Shown one piece after another: positions 51,389-61,714 of a DNA stretch of 64,000 nt (positions are counted from its first letter, which is position 1; each line of letters opens with the position of its first letter). The DNA comes from a bacterium (GTDB taxonomy: Bacteria; Zhuqueibacterota; QNDG01; DSAB01). The stretch is taken from the NCBI GenBank assembly GCA_016931965.1, contig JAFGDT010000115.1:1-64000 (forward strand), written 5' to 3'. The notes under the pieces were generated by a model that saw only the letters and a list, made by a program, of their open reading frames with translations, was not told the origin of the DNA and made no database searches. Both the position numbers and the translations under genes were made by a program.

Positions 51389-53302
51389 TTATTTGTCATC
51401 ATCCACAACTTCGAAATCGGCATCCTCGACTTTTTTGCCTTTCTCCTTTCCCGGCTCAGCCTGTGCTTCCTGTCCCGCCTGAGCCTGACCTCCTTCCTGC
51501 TGGGTGGTCTGGGCATACATCTTGGAAGCCGCTTCCTGCCAGATTTGATTCAATGCTTCTGTGGATGATTTCAGCTCATCGAGACTGGATCCTTTAAGAG
51601 CCTCTTTCACGCGGCCGACGGCTGCCTCGATTTTGCCTTTGGTTTCACCGTCCAGTTTTGCACCATATTCCTTGATATTTTTTTCTGTTTGATAGACCAG
51701 CTGATCGGCAGAGTTTCTCAAATCGACCTCTTCACGTCGCTTCTTGTCCTCCGATGCATGGGACTTGGCATCGTTGACCATTTTCTCGATTTCTTCTTTG
51801 GTGAGACCACTGGAAGCCTCGATTCGAATCGATTGTTCCTTTCCGGTCGCTTTGTCCTTGGCTGACACATTGAGAATACCATTGGCATCGATGTCAAACG
51901 TCACTTCGATCTGGGGGATGCCTCTGGGTGCAGGGGGAATGCCGTCTAAATGAAAACGACCGATGGTCTTGTTATCCAGGGCCATTTCCCGCTCTCCCTG
52001 CAAGACATGAATCTCCACGGTGGTTTGACTGTCTGCTGCAGTGGAAAATATCTCACTTTTCTTGGTGGGGATCGTTGTATTTTTCTCGATCAGTTTCGTA
52101 AAAACATGACCGAGGGTTTCAATACCCAGCGACAAAGGTGTTACATCGAGAAGCAGAACATCTTTCACATCTCCACCCAGGACACCGCCCTGAATGGCGG
52201 CTCCCACAGCAACGACTTCATCCGGATTAACGCCTTTATGGGGCTCCTTGCCAAACAGATCTTTGACGATCTCCTGAACTTTAGGCACACGTGTCATCCC
52301 GCCGACCAAGATCACCTCATCGATATCACTGGCTTTTAAGCCCGCATCTTTCAGAGCAACATGACAGGGTTCGATGCTTCGAGCGAAGAGATCATCACAG
52401 AGTTGCTCGAACTTGGCTCGGGTCAGTGTCATATTGAGATGCTTCGGACCCGAATCCGTCGCAGTAACAAACGGAAGATTGATCTCGGTTTGCGTGGTCG
52501 TCGACAACTCCATTTTGGCTTTCTCGGCTGCTTCTTTCAAACGCTGCAGAGCCATCGGATCCTTGGAAAGATCGACGCCTTCCTTCTTCTTGAACTCATC
52601 GACCATCCAGAGGATAATTTTCTGATCGAAATCATCTCCACCGAGGTGGGTGTCGCCGTTTGTGGACTTCACTTCAAACACGCCTTCGCCCAATTCCAGA
52701 ATGGAAATATCAAACGTACCACCACCCAAATCGTAGACAGCAATCTTTTCATTTTTCTTTTTATCCAGTCCGTAAGCCAAAGAAGCGGCGGTCGGTTCGT
52801 TGATAATTCTCTTCACATCGAGTCCGGCAATCACCCCGGCTTCTTTGGTGGCCTGCCTTTGGCTGTCATTAAAATAGGCCGGAACCGTGACAACTGCCTC
52901 GGTTACTTTCTGACCCAGATAATCTTCAGCTGTCTGCTTCATTTTTTGAAGGATCATCGCAGAGATCTCGGGAGGCGAATACTCTTTGTCCTGGATTTTG
53001 ACGCGGGCGACATTGTTCTTGCCTTTGACGACTTTGTAGGGAACCTCTTCTATCTCCCGGCCCACTTCATTATACATACGCCCCATAAACCGTTTAATCG
53101 AATAGATTGTATTCTCCGGATTCGTGACAGCCTGTCTCTTCGCAGGGGCCCCGACCAATCGCTCACCACTTTTATTAAACGCAACGATGGATGGCGTGGT
53201 TCGGGATCCTTCTGCATTGGGGATGACAACCGGTTCGCCGCCTTCCAATACGGCAACGCACGAGTTTGTCGTTCCCAGATCAATACCTATTATTTTACCC
53301 AT
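51389..53302 (-). CDS. dnaK: Molecular chaperone DnaK
   Basis: [52 protein letters not shown]. Confidence 0.98.
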   Translation of the reverse strand: MGKIIGIDLGTTNSCVAVLEGGEPVVIPNAEGSRTTPSIVAFNKSGERLVGAPAKRQAVTNPENTIYSIKRFMGRMYNEVGREIEEVPYKVVKGKNNVARVKIQDKEYSPPEISAMILQKMKQTAEDYLGQKVTEAVVTVPAYFNDSQRQATKEAGVIAGLDVKRIINEPTAASLAYGLDKKKNEKIAVYDLGGGTFDISILELGEGVFEVKSTNGDTHLGGDDFDQKIILWMVDEFKKKEGVDLSKDPMALQRLKEAAEKAKMELSTTTQTEINLPFVTATDSGPKHLNMTLTRAKFEQLCDDLFARSIEPCHVALKDAGLKASDIDEVILVGGMTRVPKVQEIVKDLFGKEPHKGVNPDEVVAVGAAIQGGVLGGDVKDVLLLDVTPLSLGIETLGHVFTKLIEKNTTIPTKKSEIFSTAADSQTTVEIHVLQGEREMALDNKTIGRFHLDGIPPAPRGIPQIEVTFDIDANGILNVSAKDKATGKEQSIRIEASSGLTKEEIEKMVNDAKSHASEDKKRREEVDLRNSADQLVYQTEKNIKEYGAKLDGETKGKIEAAVGRVKEALKGSSLDELKSSTEALNQIWQEAASKMYAQTTQQEGGQAQAGQEAQAEPGKEKGKKVEDADFEVVDDDK

Positions 53303-53349
53303 AATGCATAACCTCCATTTCGATTTGTATTTTGATGAATCATACGATT

Positions 53350-53646
53350 CTATTCATTTGTTGATTTTTTTTCTGTTTGTCCTTTCTTTGTTTCACCATT
53401 CTTCTTGGATTCAGCACCTTCCTTTTTACTCCCACTCCCGATTTCTTTCCTTGTACCGGCCTCTTTTTTCTTATAATCGGTGATATAGAAACCTGAACCC
53501 TTAAAAATCAATCCGGATCCCGGACCAATCAGCCTTTTGACTTCACCTCCACAGGACGGGCACTTCCGTACAGGCTTTTCAGAAATCACCTGAAATATCT
53601 CAAACAAATGTCTGCACCTTTTACATTGATACTCATACGTCGGCAT
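53350..53646 (-). CDS. FmdB-family zinc-ribbon protein
   Basis: [19 protein letters not shown]...[33 protein letters not shown]. Confidence 0.93.
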   Translation of the reverse strand: MPTYEYQCKRCRHLFEIFQVISEKPVRKCPSCGGEVKRLIGPGSGLIFKGSGFYITDYKKKEAGTRKEIGSGSKKEGAESKKNGETKKGQTEKKSTNE

Positions 53647-53690
53647 AAATACTCCTTCCCAAATTCTTAATATTTAAAAAATCGATAGGA

Positions 53691-54827
53691 TCAGTTTTTA
53701 ACATGGCTCTCTTTCTCATACTCTTGGAAAAGTGCTTTTTCTTCCTGATTGAGATTTTTCGGAATTTTAACCCGTACGGTAACATACTGATCTCCCCGAT
53801 GCCCATTCTTACTGATGCCCATTCCTTTTAATCGAAATTGGGATCCATCTCTTGTTTTGGGGGGAATTTTAAGCTGCACTTTTTTGCCGTTGACGGTTTT
53901 GATGCGCAAAGTCGATCCCAAAACCGCTTGAGATAAACTCAAAGGAACCTCACAGGTGATATCATTCCCCTTCTTCTTGAAAAATCGATGGGGTTGGATA
54001 TGAACCGTCACCAGCATATCTCCGGGCGGCCCTCCTGCCACACCCAACTGGCCTTCCCCCCTCAACCGGATCTGTCCGCCCTCATCAATACCCGCTGGAA
54101 TTTTCACTTTATAGCACCTTCTTCCCTTAACCTGACCCGACCCCCAGCATCGGTCGCACGGATTTTCGATGATCTGCCCTTTACCATAACATCGTGGACA
54201 GGGACGGCTGACACCGAATCCCCCCTGACCGATCACCACTATTCCTCTGCCTTGACAATCCGGACAAGTTCGTACTTTCGAGCCGGGTTTGGCCCCTCCA
54301 CCATTACAGGAGGGACACGTTTTCTCTTTCTCTACAGTAAAAGATGTATGACCACCGGATATAGCAAGTTCGAAAGGTATGGAGAGCGTGACAATAAGAT
54401 TATCTCCCTTTCGAGGTCCATACCGTTCCTGTCTCGTTCTCTCTCCCAGATCAAAGAATTGGGCAAATATATCTCCAAGCCCGCCAAAGTGATCAAACCC
54501 TTCAAATGAAAATCCTCCTCGATCCGTTCTTTGACCCCTGTTCCGGAACAGATCAAAATCAAAGCCATCAAAATGGACATTCCCGGGACGGAATCCCTGA
54601 CTGCCAAAACCATATTTCCGCATTTGATCGTACTGCTGGCGTTTTTTGGGATCGCTTAGAATTTCATGCGCTTCAGAGACATCTTTAAATTTTTCCTCTG
54701 CCTGCTTGTTCCCGGGATTGATATCGGGATGATACTGCTTGGCCAACTTCCGATAGGCCTTTTTAATTTCATCCTGACTTGCCCCTTCACCAACACCTAA
54801 AATGTCATAGTAATTTTTTCCACTCAT
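53691..54827 (-). CDS. dnaJ: Chaperone protein DnaJ
   Basis: J domain with HPD; four CxxCxGxG repeats; C-terminal domains. Confidence 0.97.
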   Translation of the reverse strand: MSGKNYYDILGVGEGASQDEIKKAYRKLAKQYHPDINPGNKQAEEKFKDVSEAHEILSDPKKRQQYDQMRKYGFGSQGFRPGNVHFDGFDFDLFRNRGQRTDRGGFSFEGFDHFGGLGDIFAQFFDLGERTRQERYGPRKGDNLIVTLSIPFELAISGGHTSFTVEKEKTCPSCNGGGAKPGSKVRTCPDCQGRGIVVIGQGGFGVSRPCPRCYGKGQIIENPCDRCWGSGQVKGRRCYKVKIPAGIDEGGQIRLRGEGQLGVAGGPPGDMLVTVHIQPHRFFKKKGNDITCEVPLSLSQAVLGSTLRIKTVNGKKVQLKIPPKTRDGSQFRLKGMGISKNGHRGDQYVTVRVKIPKNLNQEEKALFQEYEKESHVKN

Positions 54828-55402
54828 TCTGAATCACTTCTTCCATCATCAACGGCTTTGCCGACTTTAACTTGACTTGGACGCAAAAGTTTTTCTCCAA
54901 ATGTATAACCCTTTTTCCACTCTTCCAGAACCACTCCTTCACGATCCGGATCCGTTATCTCGATATCCACAGCCTCATGAATATGGGGATCGAATGGTTT
55001 CCCGACCGATTCAATTTCCTCCATCCCTTCTTCCACGAGACATTCTTTCAGATTTTGACAAATATATTGAACATCCTGCGCATCACATTTTCCATTCGAC
55101 TTCACACTATTGAGCAAACGGTCAAAATCATCCAAAACAGGCAATAATTTTGAAACCAATTCACCCTTTGCTGTTGAAAACAGGGATTTTCTTTCCTTTT
55201 CAATTCTTTTCTTGTAATTGCTAAATTCCGCCTGCAATCGTTGAAGCTGATCAATGGTCACATCGATATTTTCCTGAGAGTCCCCATTTCTATGTGCAGC
55301 AGGATATAATCCTTCAGTATCAGCAACAGCCTCTTCTTCAGGTCCCTTAACCGGAATCGTTATTTCCTGATTTTGGTTATTTAACTTTTCATCCATTATC
55401 AT
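54824..55402 (-). CDS. grpE: Nucleotide exchange factor GrpE
   Basis: [59 protein letters not shown]; 4-bp overlap with dnaJ. Confidence 0.95.
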   Translation of the reverse strand: MIMDEKLNNQNQEITIPVKGPEEEAVADTEGLYPAAHRNGDSQENIDVTIDQLQRLQAEFSNYKKRIEKERKSLFSTAKGELVSKLLPVLDDFDRLLNSVKSNGKCDAQDVQYICQNLKECLVEEGMEEIESVGKPFDPHIHEAVDIEITDPDREGVVLEEWKKGYTFGEKLLRPSQVKVGKAVDDGRSDSE

Positions 55403-55474
55403 TCAATATCCTTTCAAACAAAAGTCATCCATCAACACGATATCACTTATGATGATAAAAAAGTCAACATGAAT

Positions 55475-55496
55475 AAAGCAAGAGACGTGCCAAAAT
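55475..55496 (-). promoter_or_regulatory. Consensus sigma54 (-24/-12) promoter upstream of grpE operon
   Basis: On the - strand: TTTTGGCACGTCTCTTGCTTTA; full match to YTGGCACG-N4-TTGCW. Confidence 0.65.
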
Positions 55497-55631
55497 TGAG
55501 AATATAGTTTAATATACTGATATTATGTAAAATAGGGAATACGAAGTAAAATGAAATGGATTGCCACATTGACAGCAATAGCGTCATATCGGCATTATAT
55601 TAAACAGAATTGCCAGATAGACACAGTAAAA

Positions 55632-55655
55632 AAGGGCAGGTTAAAACCTGCCCTT
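55632..55655 (-). terminator. Intrinsic terminator downstream of HtrA/DegP gene
   Basis: AAGGGCAGGT-TAAA-ACCTGCCCTT perfect stem, followed by T-run on the - strand. Confidence 0.85.
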
Positions 55656-55686
55656 CCTGATAAGGTGACATAAAAACGAGCGATTT

Positions 55687-57222
55687 CTATTCAGGAATTC
55701 TTACAAACGCGTGTAAATCGACATCACCGCGCTTCATATAAAAAATAACCACTCTGCCTTTCTCAAATTGTCGAAGGGCTGATTGGAAATCAGAAACGGA
55801 CTGAATTTCCCAATCTTCAATTTTTACAATCAAATCATTCACCTGAATTCCTGCATCATAAGCATTGCTGTAAGTCTGTACAAGGGTCACAATCACACCT
55901 TCACTATTTCGATATTCATCTATCCGTGACCGTATATCATTGGTCAAGTTCTGAACTTCAAGACCCAGTTGAGGAAGCGTTTCATCCGAACCCCTCTGAT
56001 CGGATACAGTTTCCCTCCCTGTGTCTCTTTCCCCCAACGTAGCCCGTATTTGTTTCTCTTCTCCATTACGCCATACGGTGATGGTGATGACATCCCCTGG
56101 ATTTTTAAGAGCAATCGCATTTTGAATTTCATTGCTTTGATTGACTTCCTGGCCGTCCAATTTCAGAAAAATATCCAATGGTTTTAATCCCGCCTTTTCA
56201 GCAGGGCTGTCTTCCATAACTTGCTCAATTCGCACGCCCTTTGGTCGATCCAAACCAAACCGTTCGGCAACCTCTTCAGTAACCGGTTGCATACCGATAC
56301 CCAGATAGGCGCGTGTCACGTATCCCTGGTTGACCAGATCATTCATGATTTTCTTAGCTAAATTAATCGGGACGGCAAATCCGTATCCCTGATAATAGCC
56401 CGTCGTCGTCTGAATGGCTGTGTTGATGCCGATCACTTCGGCTTTTAAATTCACCAGAGCACCGCCGCTGTTTCCGGGATTGATGACTGCGTCCGTCTGT
56501 ATGAAATTCTCAATGGCATAGGATCCACTGCTGCCAGATTCTGTATCTTCTATAATGCCGATTGATCGACCTTTTGCACTTATAATACCGGCCGTCACAG
56601 TTGAGCTGAGTTCAAAGGGATTGCCTACAGCCAGCACCCAATCGCCTATTTCAAGGACATCCGAGTCTCCCAGACGGGCAACAGGCAGGTTATCTCCATC
56701 AATTTTAATGACCGCAATTTCTGTTAAGGGATCCGTACCGACCAATTCCGCTTCAAATGAACGGTTGTCATAAAGTGTCACTTTAATGTCGTCCGCATTT
56801 TGAATCACATGGTTGTTTGTTAAAATATACCCGTCACTGCTGACAATCACACCAGATCCCAGTCCTCGGAGCTCCTGCTGGTCTGGTATCTGAAAAGGCC
56901 ATTCCTGTCCAAACCAATCCCGCAGAAGAGGGTCGAAATAGTTATCTGATTGTTGCGAGCGATTTATCATTCTGGATGTGGAAATGCTGACCACAGTAGG
57001 GAGAATCTCTTTCGAGACAGCTGCAAATGAGGGCGTCGTTTCCTGGAGCTGCAGAAGAGCTTCAGAGGGTTCTCCCACTGCTCCCAAGACAACGGGTTTT
57101 ACATCCCGGGAAGCCAGTCCCTCGGGTGCCCAATTCAAATTAGAAGTAAGCAAAACACCGATTACAATACCGATAAACACCAATCCTGCAGTTGACCATA
57201 ATTTTGTTTTCGATGATAACAT
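55687..57222 (-). CDS. Do/DegP-family serine protease (HtrA) with two PDZ domains
   Basis: GLGSGVIVSSDGYILTNNHVIQNADDIKVTL; DPLTEIAVIKID; TDAVINPGNSGGALVNLKAEVIGINTAI; PDZ repeats. Confidence 0.96.
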   Translation of the reverse strand: MLSSKTKLWSTAGLVFIGIVIGVLLTSNLNWAPEGLASRDVKPVVLGAVGEPSEALLQLQETTPSFAAVSKEILPTVVSISTSRMINRSQQSDNYFDPLLRDWFGQEWPFQIPDQQELRGLGSGVIVSSDGYILTNNHVIQNADDIKVTLYDNRSFEAELVGTDPLTEIAVIKIDGDNLPVARLGDSDVLEIGDWVLAVGNPFELSSTVTAGIISAKGRSIGIIEDTESGSSGSYAIENFIQTDAVINPGNSGGALVNLKAEVIGINTAIQTTTGYYQGYGFAVPINLAKKIMNDLVNQGYVTRAYLGIGMQPVTEEVAERFGLDRPKGVRIEQVMEDSPAEKAGLKPLDIFLKLDGQEVNQSNEIQNAIALKNPGDVITITVWRNGEEKQIRATLGERDTGRETVSDQRGSDETLPQLGLEVQNLTNDIRSRIDEYRNSEGVIVTLVQTYSNAYDAGIQVNDLIVKIEDWEIQSVSDFQSALRQFEKGRVVIFYMKRGDVDLHAFVRIPE

Positions 57223-57257
57223 ATTAAACCTCCTGATTATTGAAAATAGTGATAAAC

Positions 57258-57944
57258 TTAATCCCGTGTACCCCGCAGAAGAACCAGTCGTAAAAGATGA
57301 AGCACGGCTACAGCGGTGGCAGCCACATAGGTCAGGGCTGCGGCATGCAATACCTTCCGGGCATGTCCGACTTCTTCTTCAGCCAGATATCCTCTCGATC
57401 TGAGTAGAGCGAGGGCTCTCGAACTGGCATTCAATTCCACAGGAAGCGTAACCACTTGAAAAAGAACAGCCGCACTGAACAAAACAATACCGATATCCAT
57501 CAACTTGGGCGAAGCAAATAAAAATCCGGCAATGAAAAGAGGAAACGCCAGTGTTGATCCTAAATTCGCTACTGGAAAAATATTCTGACGGAGCTGAAAT
57601 GCCACATAAGCCTGTTTGTGCTGGATGGCATGACCCACTTCGTGGGCGGCCACGCCGATTGCAGCTACCGAACGGCTTCTAAAAATCGCACTGGACAATC
57701 TGAGCTTCCGCTTTCTGGGATCATAATGGTCCGTCAGTTGACCGGGTACCTCTTCAATTTCGATATCATTCAGACCGCTTTCCTGAAGCAGTCTTTCTGC
57801 GATAGCGCCGCCGGTCATGCCCGTTACGGCAGGAATCTTACTGTATTTATTGAATGTGGATTTGACACGCTGCTGCGCCCATAGAGCTAAGATGATAGCC
57901 GGTATCAGCAGCAACATGGTTTGATCATAAAAAAAGAAAGGCAT
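57258..57944 (-). CDS. Zinc metallopeptidase, YugP-like membrane protein
   Basis: VAAIGVAAHEVGHAIQHKQAYV (HExxH); DHYDPRKRKLRLSSAIF. Confidence 0.93.
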   Translation of the reverse strand: MPFFFYDQTMLLLIPAIILALWAQQRVKSTFNKYSKIPAVTGMTGGAIAERLLQESGLNDIEIEEVPGQLTDHYDPRKRKLRLSSAIFRSRSVAAIGVAAHEVGHAIQHKQAYVAFQLRQNIFPVANLGSTLAFPLFIAGFLFASPKLMDIGIVLFSAAVLFQVVTLPVELNASSRALALLRSRGYLAEEEVGHARKVLHAAALTYVAATAVAVLHLLRLVLLRGTRD

Positions 57945-58091
57945 GGAAAATTCTCCGCTATATCGACTCTATAAATTCACACGCACTACAAAACAATCAC
58001 TTTACAACGAATAGTACGCTCACTTTTTTTAAAAAGTTCCAATATAGATGAGATTCTGTAATATATCAAAAGGATGGAATTGAAACAGTGT

Positions 58092-58652
58092 TTAGAAATG
58101 CAGAGCAACGGAGATCCCAGACGCTGTTGTTCTGAGACTGATACGTTCAATACGTTCTATCGGGATCCGGACTTCCATGGGTTTAAATGCAATATAAAAA
58201 GATCCTGCACAAAAAAGGGCTGATACGACACTATACGCCAGAAAAGTCTTCGATTTATCACTGGTGACTTGATAATCAGGATCCAGCTGCTGCTGTATTC
58301 TTTCGAGCTCGACTCGATCACGCTCATTTTGATAATCTCCAAAGCTCTTCACGGCATAAGCGCCGGTGACAATGCCCAAAACAGCAAATGGAAGGAAGGG
58401 ACGCCCGACTTCCAGCTGATATTTCATCCCTCCAATCAAATCGTATTCGATATTGTCACGAATAATCTTGGAAATATCTTCTGTGGGTACAACGACCAAA
58501 CTCCCATCTGGCTTTCTCAATCCGAAACCATTCTCCGTTCGGCTAACCACAGTTCCGACATGCTTATTGTTTTGCCTGGTAATGATTGTATCCGTACCCA
58601 AAACGTTTGACAGGCAAACAAAAGAAAGAAGAATACAAGTCAACTTTTTCAT
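58092..58652 (-). CDS. Secreted/membrane protein of unknown function
   Basis: MKKLTCILLSFVCLSNVLGTD signal peptide; central TM segment (ORF track 58667). Confidence 0.6.
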   Translation of the reverse strand: MKKLTCILLSFVCLSNVLGTDTIITRQNNKHVGTVVSRTENGFGLRKPDGSLVVVPTEDISKIIRDNIEYDLIGGMKYQLEVGRPFLPFAVLGIVTGAYAVKSFGDYQNERDRVELERIQQQLDPDYQVTSDKSKTFLAYSVVSALFCAGSFYIAFKPMEVRIPIERIERISLRTTASGISVALHF

Positions 58653-58725
58653 GAACGAATCCTTCATAACTGGATTTTATACAAAAGGCATATATTTCCT
58701 CTTTTTTTCCAAAATCATCCAGTAA

Positions 58726-58747
58726 ATTTGCATAAACTATGCCAAAA
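58726..58747 (-). promoter_or_regulatory. Candidate sigma54-type promoter / inverted-repeat operator
   Basis: On the - strand: TTTTGGCATAGTTTATGCAAAT; GG-N10-GC; 18/22 identical to the site at 24892-24913. Confidence 0.4.
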
Positions 58748-58774
58748 ATTGTGCTTATCCTTAATCTTTAAAAA

Positions 58775-61699
58775 TCAATACTCTTGAAAAAGCAATACCA
58801 TGATTCTTCTATTCAGATATCGCCCAACCGGTGTGTTGTTGTCTCCCAGGAGGACCTCTTCTCCTCCTTTCAACTGCAACCGCAAAGGTTCCTTTTCACC
58901 ATATCCTTCCGGAGCTTCGATCCGTTGTGTAATTTGCTGATACGTGTCGGGAAACATTTCCTTGACACGTTCAACAAAAGCTTCAGAAAAACGGAGCGCT
59001 CGCTGGTAGGACAACCGGTCATTGACATAATCAGGGCCGATGGTGCAGGCATGTCCTTCAAATACCAGATTCATTTTGGGATTTTCAACCATTTCTGTCG
59101 CAATATCCATGAGACGGTCCCAATAAAACTGAAATACAGGTTCTGTTTGGGCAAATTTTGCAGCTCCAAAAACTTCCCGTCTTCTGATGGTCCGCCTTTG
59201 TTTAAGATATACCATGTGCGGACGTGTATTGAATGAACGGCCCAATGTATCCGTCAATGTCAATGCAAATTGATAAGGACTGTTTCGTGGAACAAGTGTC
59301 CGGGTTTGATCGGTTCCATTCCACAATACAGTTCCCCACAACCTCTCATTCAGGATGACATCCTCCTGAGTAACAAGAATTGAACGGGGTTGGCCTTCCA
59401 GTTGCCATTCCGAAATATGAGCGGGAGAAATAATATCAACACGGAACAAAACGGTGTCCCTTATGGTGGTATCAACCGCCACATTATGAGGACCAAAGAT
59501 ATCAAGTTCGTTTATTTGGGAACAGCTAAATGTAACAACCCGATTCTGCTCCATAACCCATTTTGCATCTTGTGGATCAACCGGCATCGGTCGATCCCCC
59601 AAAATCTTATCTGGATGATCTCTTTCCACAACAACTTGAAAGGCAGGAACACCCATTTCAATAAGGACATTTCGAACACTTTCCGCCCGTTCATCAGCCA
59701 AATCGGTATCCTCCTCGCCGCTTAACAGATCAATGGCACCCATCGCTTTCAGTGTCACATCAGGGAACTTCTTCAACCGTTGGGCCAAAGTTTTTAAAAT
59801 GGGTGGCAGAATTTCTCTTCCGTTTATGTAAAAGGGATCGACTTGACTTGAAAACGGTGCAAAATAAATTTCAGGAACAACCGGTATTTCAGTATAATCA
59901 TAACCCGTGGCGACAACTTCGACCGTGTCCGGAACAGTGAACTCACCTTTCGGAATTGAAACGACAAGATCTCTTCTGATATTGTTCTCTTTATTGATCT
60001 CCAAAACGCTTGTATCCGCATCTACAAAAGTCTGAATAATATGCAACCCTTGTTTTGATGTGGACCAGGCAACCTGGAATGTGGTATCTTCACCAATATA
60101 GAGTTCCGAAACAAAAGTGTCTAAAAGCACATCTTCGGTTGTATCTTGAAGAGCATGGCTGCCAGGGGATAGATCTTTCACGATAAAGCGAAACCCAATC
60201 GATGGCATGTCCCCTTCATTTGCCACGACAAACGAAAGCATACCCTGTTCAGGGGTTTTTGTAATCCATGTAGAAGGTGTGAACATAAAATCTTTTACAA
60301 CCAGATCGGGTGTAGCCACAATAAATTGTCCGATTTTCTCTCTTCCTTTCTTGGCCAATTGAGCATGGTGATCCAAATCATAGGCGACAATAGCCCAATG
60401 ATAGATACCTCCCTCATCCACCGAACTTACATATGACGTTGCCGGTGTGAATGCACAGACCAGAAGAGAATCCCTTAAAGAAGAGCTTAAAAACGGATTA
60501 ATGCCTCTCTCGATTCTATCAATGGCTCTTTCAATTTTCGATCGATTCTTATCGATGAGTACAATATATTGAACCTCATCAAAAGGATCTGGATCAAAAG
60601 CATCCTCCCAAATCAATTCGACTCTGGAGGCTTCCCCAATCTCCTGAGATGTAACCACTTCTGGTTCTTCCAAACGGAAAGGTTCTGGAGCAATACTGTA
60701 ATGGGACAAGGTTCCCCTATAGGTTTCTTGAAGCACATCTCCATAACCCACATCAGCCATATCCAATTCGAGAGCATCACCATAATGGGAGGGAAGATCC
60801 ATCATCGTATTCATCACATTATTCCAACGGAGTCCCAGCCCAAAAGTAAAATCACCCAAATCTTCCTTGTTGAAACCATACCCGAAACGCATACCAACCA
60901 TTTCTCGCCACCAAATTTCCGTACCAACGCCAACCGTCCAATCTCTGTCTCGAACACCCACAAAATCAGTTGCCAGCAGAACACTCCAGTTACGATATGC
61001 TCCCAGATGAAGAGACAAACCGGCACGCCATGTTTTAGGAAGCAAGGTGGATTCACCATCAAACTTCATTTCTGTGCCCAAATGCAAAAGGGAAACACCA
61101 CATGTGATAATGCCATAATCAAAAATCCCCATTCCAAAAGCACCCAATCCAAATCGATCGGGTTTTAAAAGGAATCCCATATCAGCAGCCACACCCTGCG
61201 CAGAATAGGTATCAAATCGGCTTGAAATCCCTTTTACATTAATCCCAAAAGCCAGAGCGTGATAAATCCAGTCTAATCTCTGTCCCAGAGCCACACTGAC
61301 CAATAAATGGCCTGCTGAGACAGGGGATTCTTTCCCGCCTGTAGAATCCCAGGAAGGCATGCCCAGATAAGTGCTGCCCAATCCCAAAGTCGTTTTTCGA
61401 CTTCCGAGAATGCGGACTTGTTTGATATAGGTCAGATTGGCTTGATAAATATCGGTAAAATATTTATTATACGCAGCAGACCACTGCCACCTCCGGATAT
61501 GGCCCAATCCGCCTGGATTTGTGTATAAAGTATAAAGATCGTCACCGACGCCTGTAAAAACATTTCCCATCCCGGATTGTCTGGCTCCAGTGATCATTTT
61601 TAAAAATGGCAACCCCACACTTCCCTGCCCACAACAAATCACTGGAAATAGAAAAATGATTATTCCGATTAGACAGTAATACCTCAGCTTTTTCCTCAT
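58775..61699 (-). CDS. Large envelope protein: PorV/UPF0164-like N-terminal barrel, CARDB-like domain, two OmpA-like segments
   Basis: GARQSGMGNVFTGVGDDLYTLYTNPGGLG; VKDFMFTPSTWITKTPEQGMLSFVVANEGD; IYFAPFSSQVDP...LADERAESVRNVLIEMGV; NLVFEGHACTIGPDYVNDRLSYQRALRFSEAF...LNRRIMVLLF. Confidence 0.82.
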   Translation of the reverse strand: MRKKLRYYCLIGIIIFLFPVICCGQGSVGLPFLKMITGARQSGMGNVFTGVGDDLYTLYTNPGGLGHIRRWQWSAAYNKYFTDIYQANLTYIKQVRILGSRKTTLGLGSTYLGMPSWDSTGGKESPVSAGHLLVSVALGQRLDWIYHALAFGINVKGISSRFDTYSAQGVAADMGFLLKPDRFGLGAFGMGIFDYGIITCGVSLLHLGTEMKFDGESTLLPKTWRAGLSLHLGAYRNWSVLLATDFVGVRDRDWTVGVGTEIWWREMVGMRFGYGFNKEDLGDFTFGLGLRWNNVMNTMMDLPSHYGDALELDMADVGYGDVLQETYRGTLSHYSIAPEPFRLEEPEVVTSQEIGEASRVELIWEDAFDPDPFDEVQYIVLIDKNRSKIERAIDRIERGINPFLSSSLRDSLLVCAFTPATSYVSSVDEGGIYHWAIVAYDLDHHAQLAKKGREKIGQFIVATPDLVVKDFMFTPSTWITKTPEQGMLSFVVANEGDMPSIGFRFIVKDLSPGSHALQDTTEDVLLDTFVSELYIGEDTTFQVAWSTSKQGLHIIQTFVDADTSVLEINKENNIRRDLVVSIPKGEFTVPDTVEVVATGYDYTEIPVVPEIYFAPFSSQVDPFYINGREILPPILKTLAQRLKKFPDVTLKAMGAIDLLSGEEDTDLADERAESVRNVLIEMGVPAFQVVVERDHPDKILGDRPMPVDPQDAKWVMEQNRVVTFSCSQINELDIFGPHNVAVDTTIRDTVLFRVDIISPAHISEWQLEGQPRSILVTQEDVILNERLWGTVLWNGTDQTRTLVPRNSPYQFALTLTDTLGRSFNTRPHMVYLKQRRTIRRREVFGAAKFAQTEPVFQFYWDRLMDIATEMVENPKMNLVFEGHACTIGPDYVNDRLSYQRALRFSEAFVERVKEMFPDTYQQITQRIEAPEGYGEKEPLRLQLKGGEEVLLGDNNTPVGRYLNRRIMVLLFQEY

Positions 61700-61714
61700 A
61701 TCCGTTCCCTTCCC

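Noticed and set aside
52361-53311. 316-aa + strand ORF (and 51950..52339) opposite dnaK
   Set aside because: Shadow ORFs antisense to an unambiguous, highly conserved dnaK; no family motifs.
53988-55147. + ORFs opposite dnaJ/grpE (173, 93, 91, 78 aa)
   Set aside because: Antisense to clear chaperone genes; no independent support.
55438-55480. CIRCE/HrcA operator upstream of grpE
   Set aside because: No TTAGCACTC-N9-GAGTGCTAA-like inverted repeat in the region.
60569-61168. 199-aa + ORF opposite the 974-aa envelope protein
   Set aside because: Antisense shadow of a long, domain-supported ORF.
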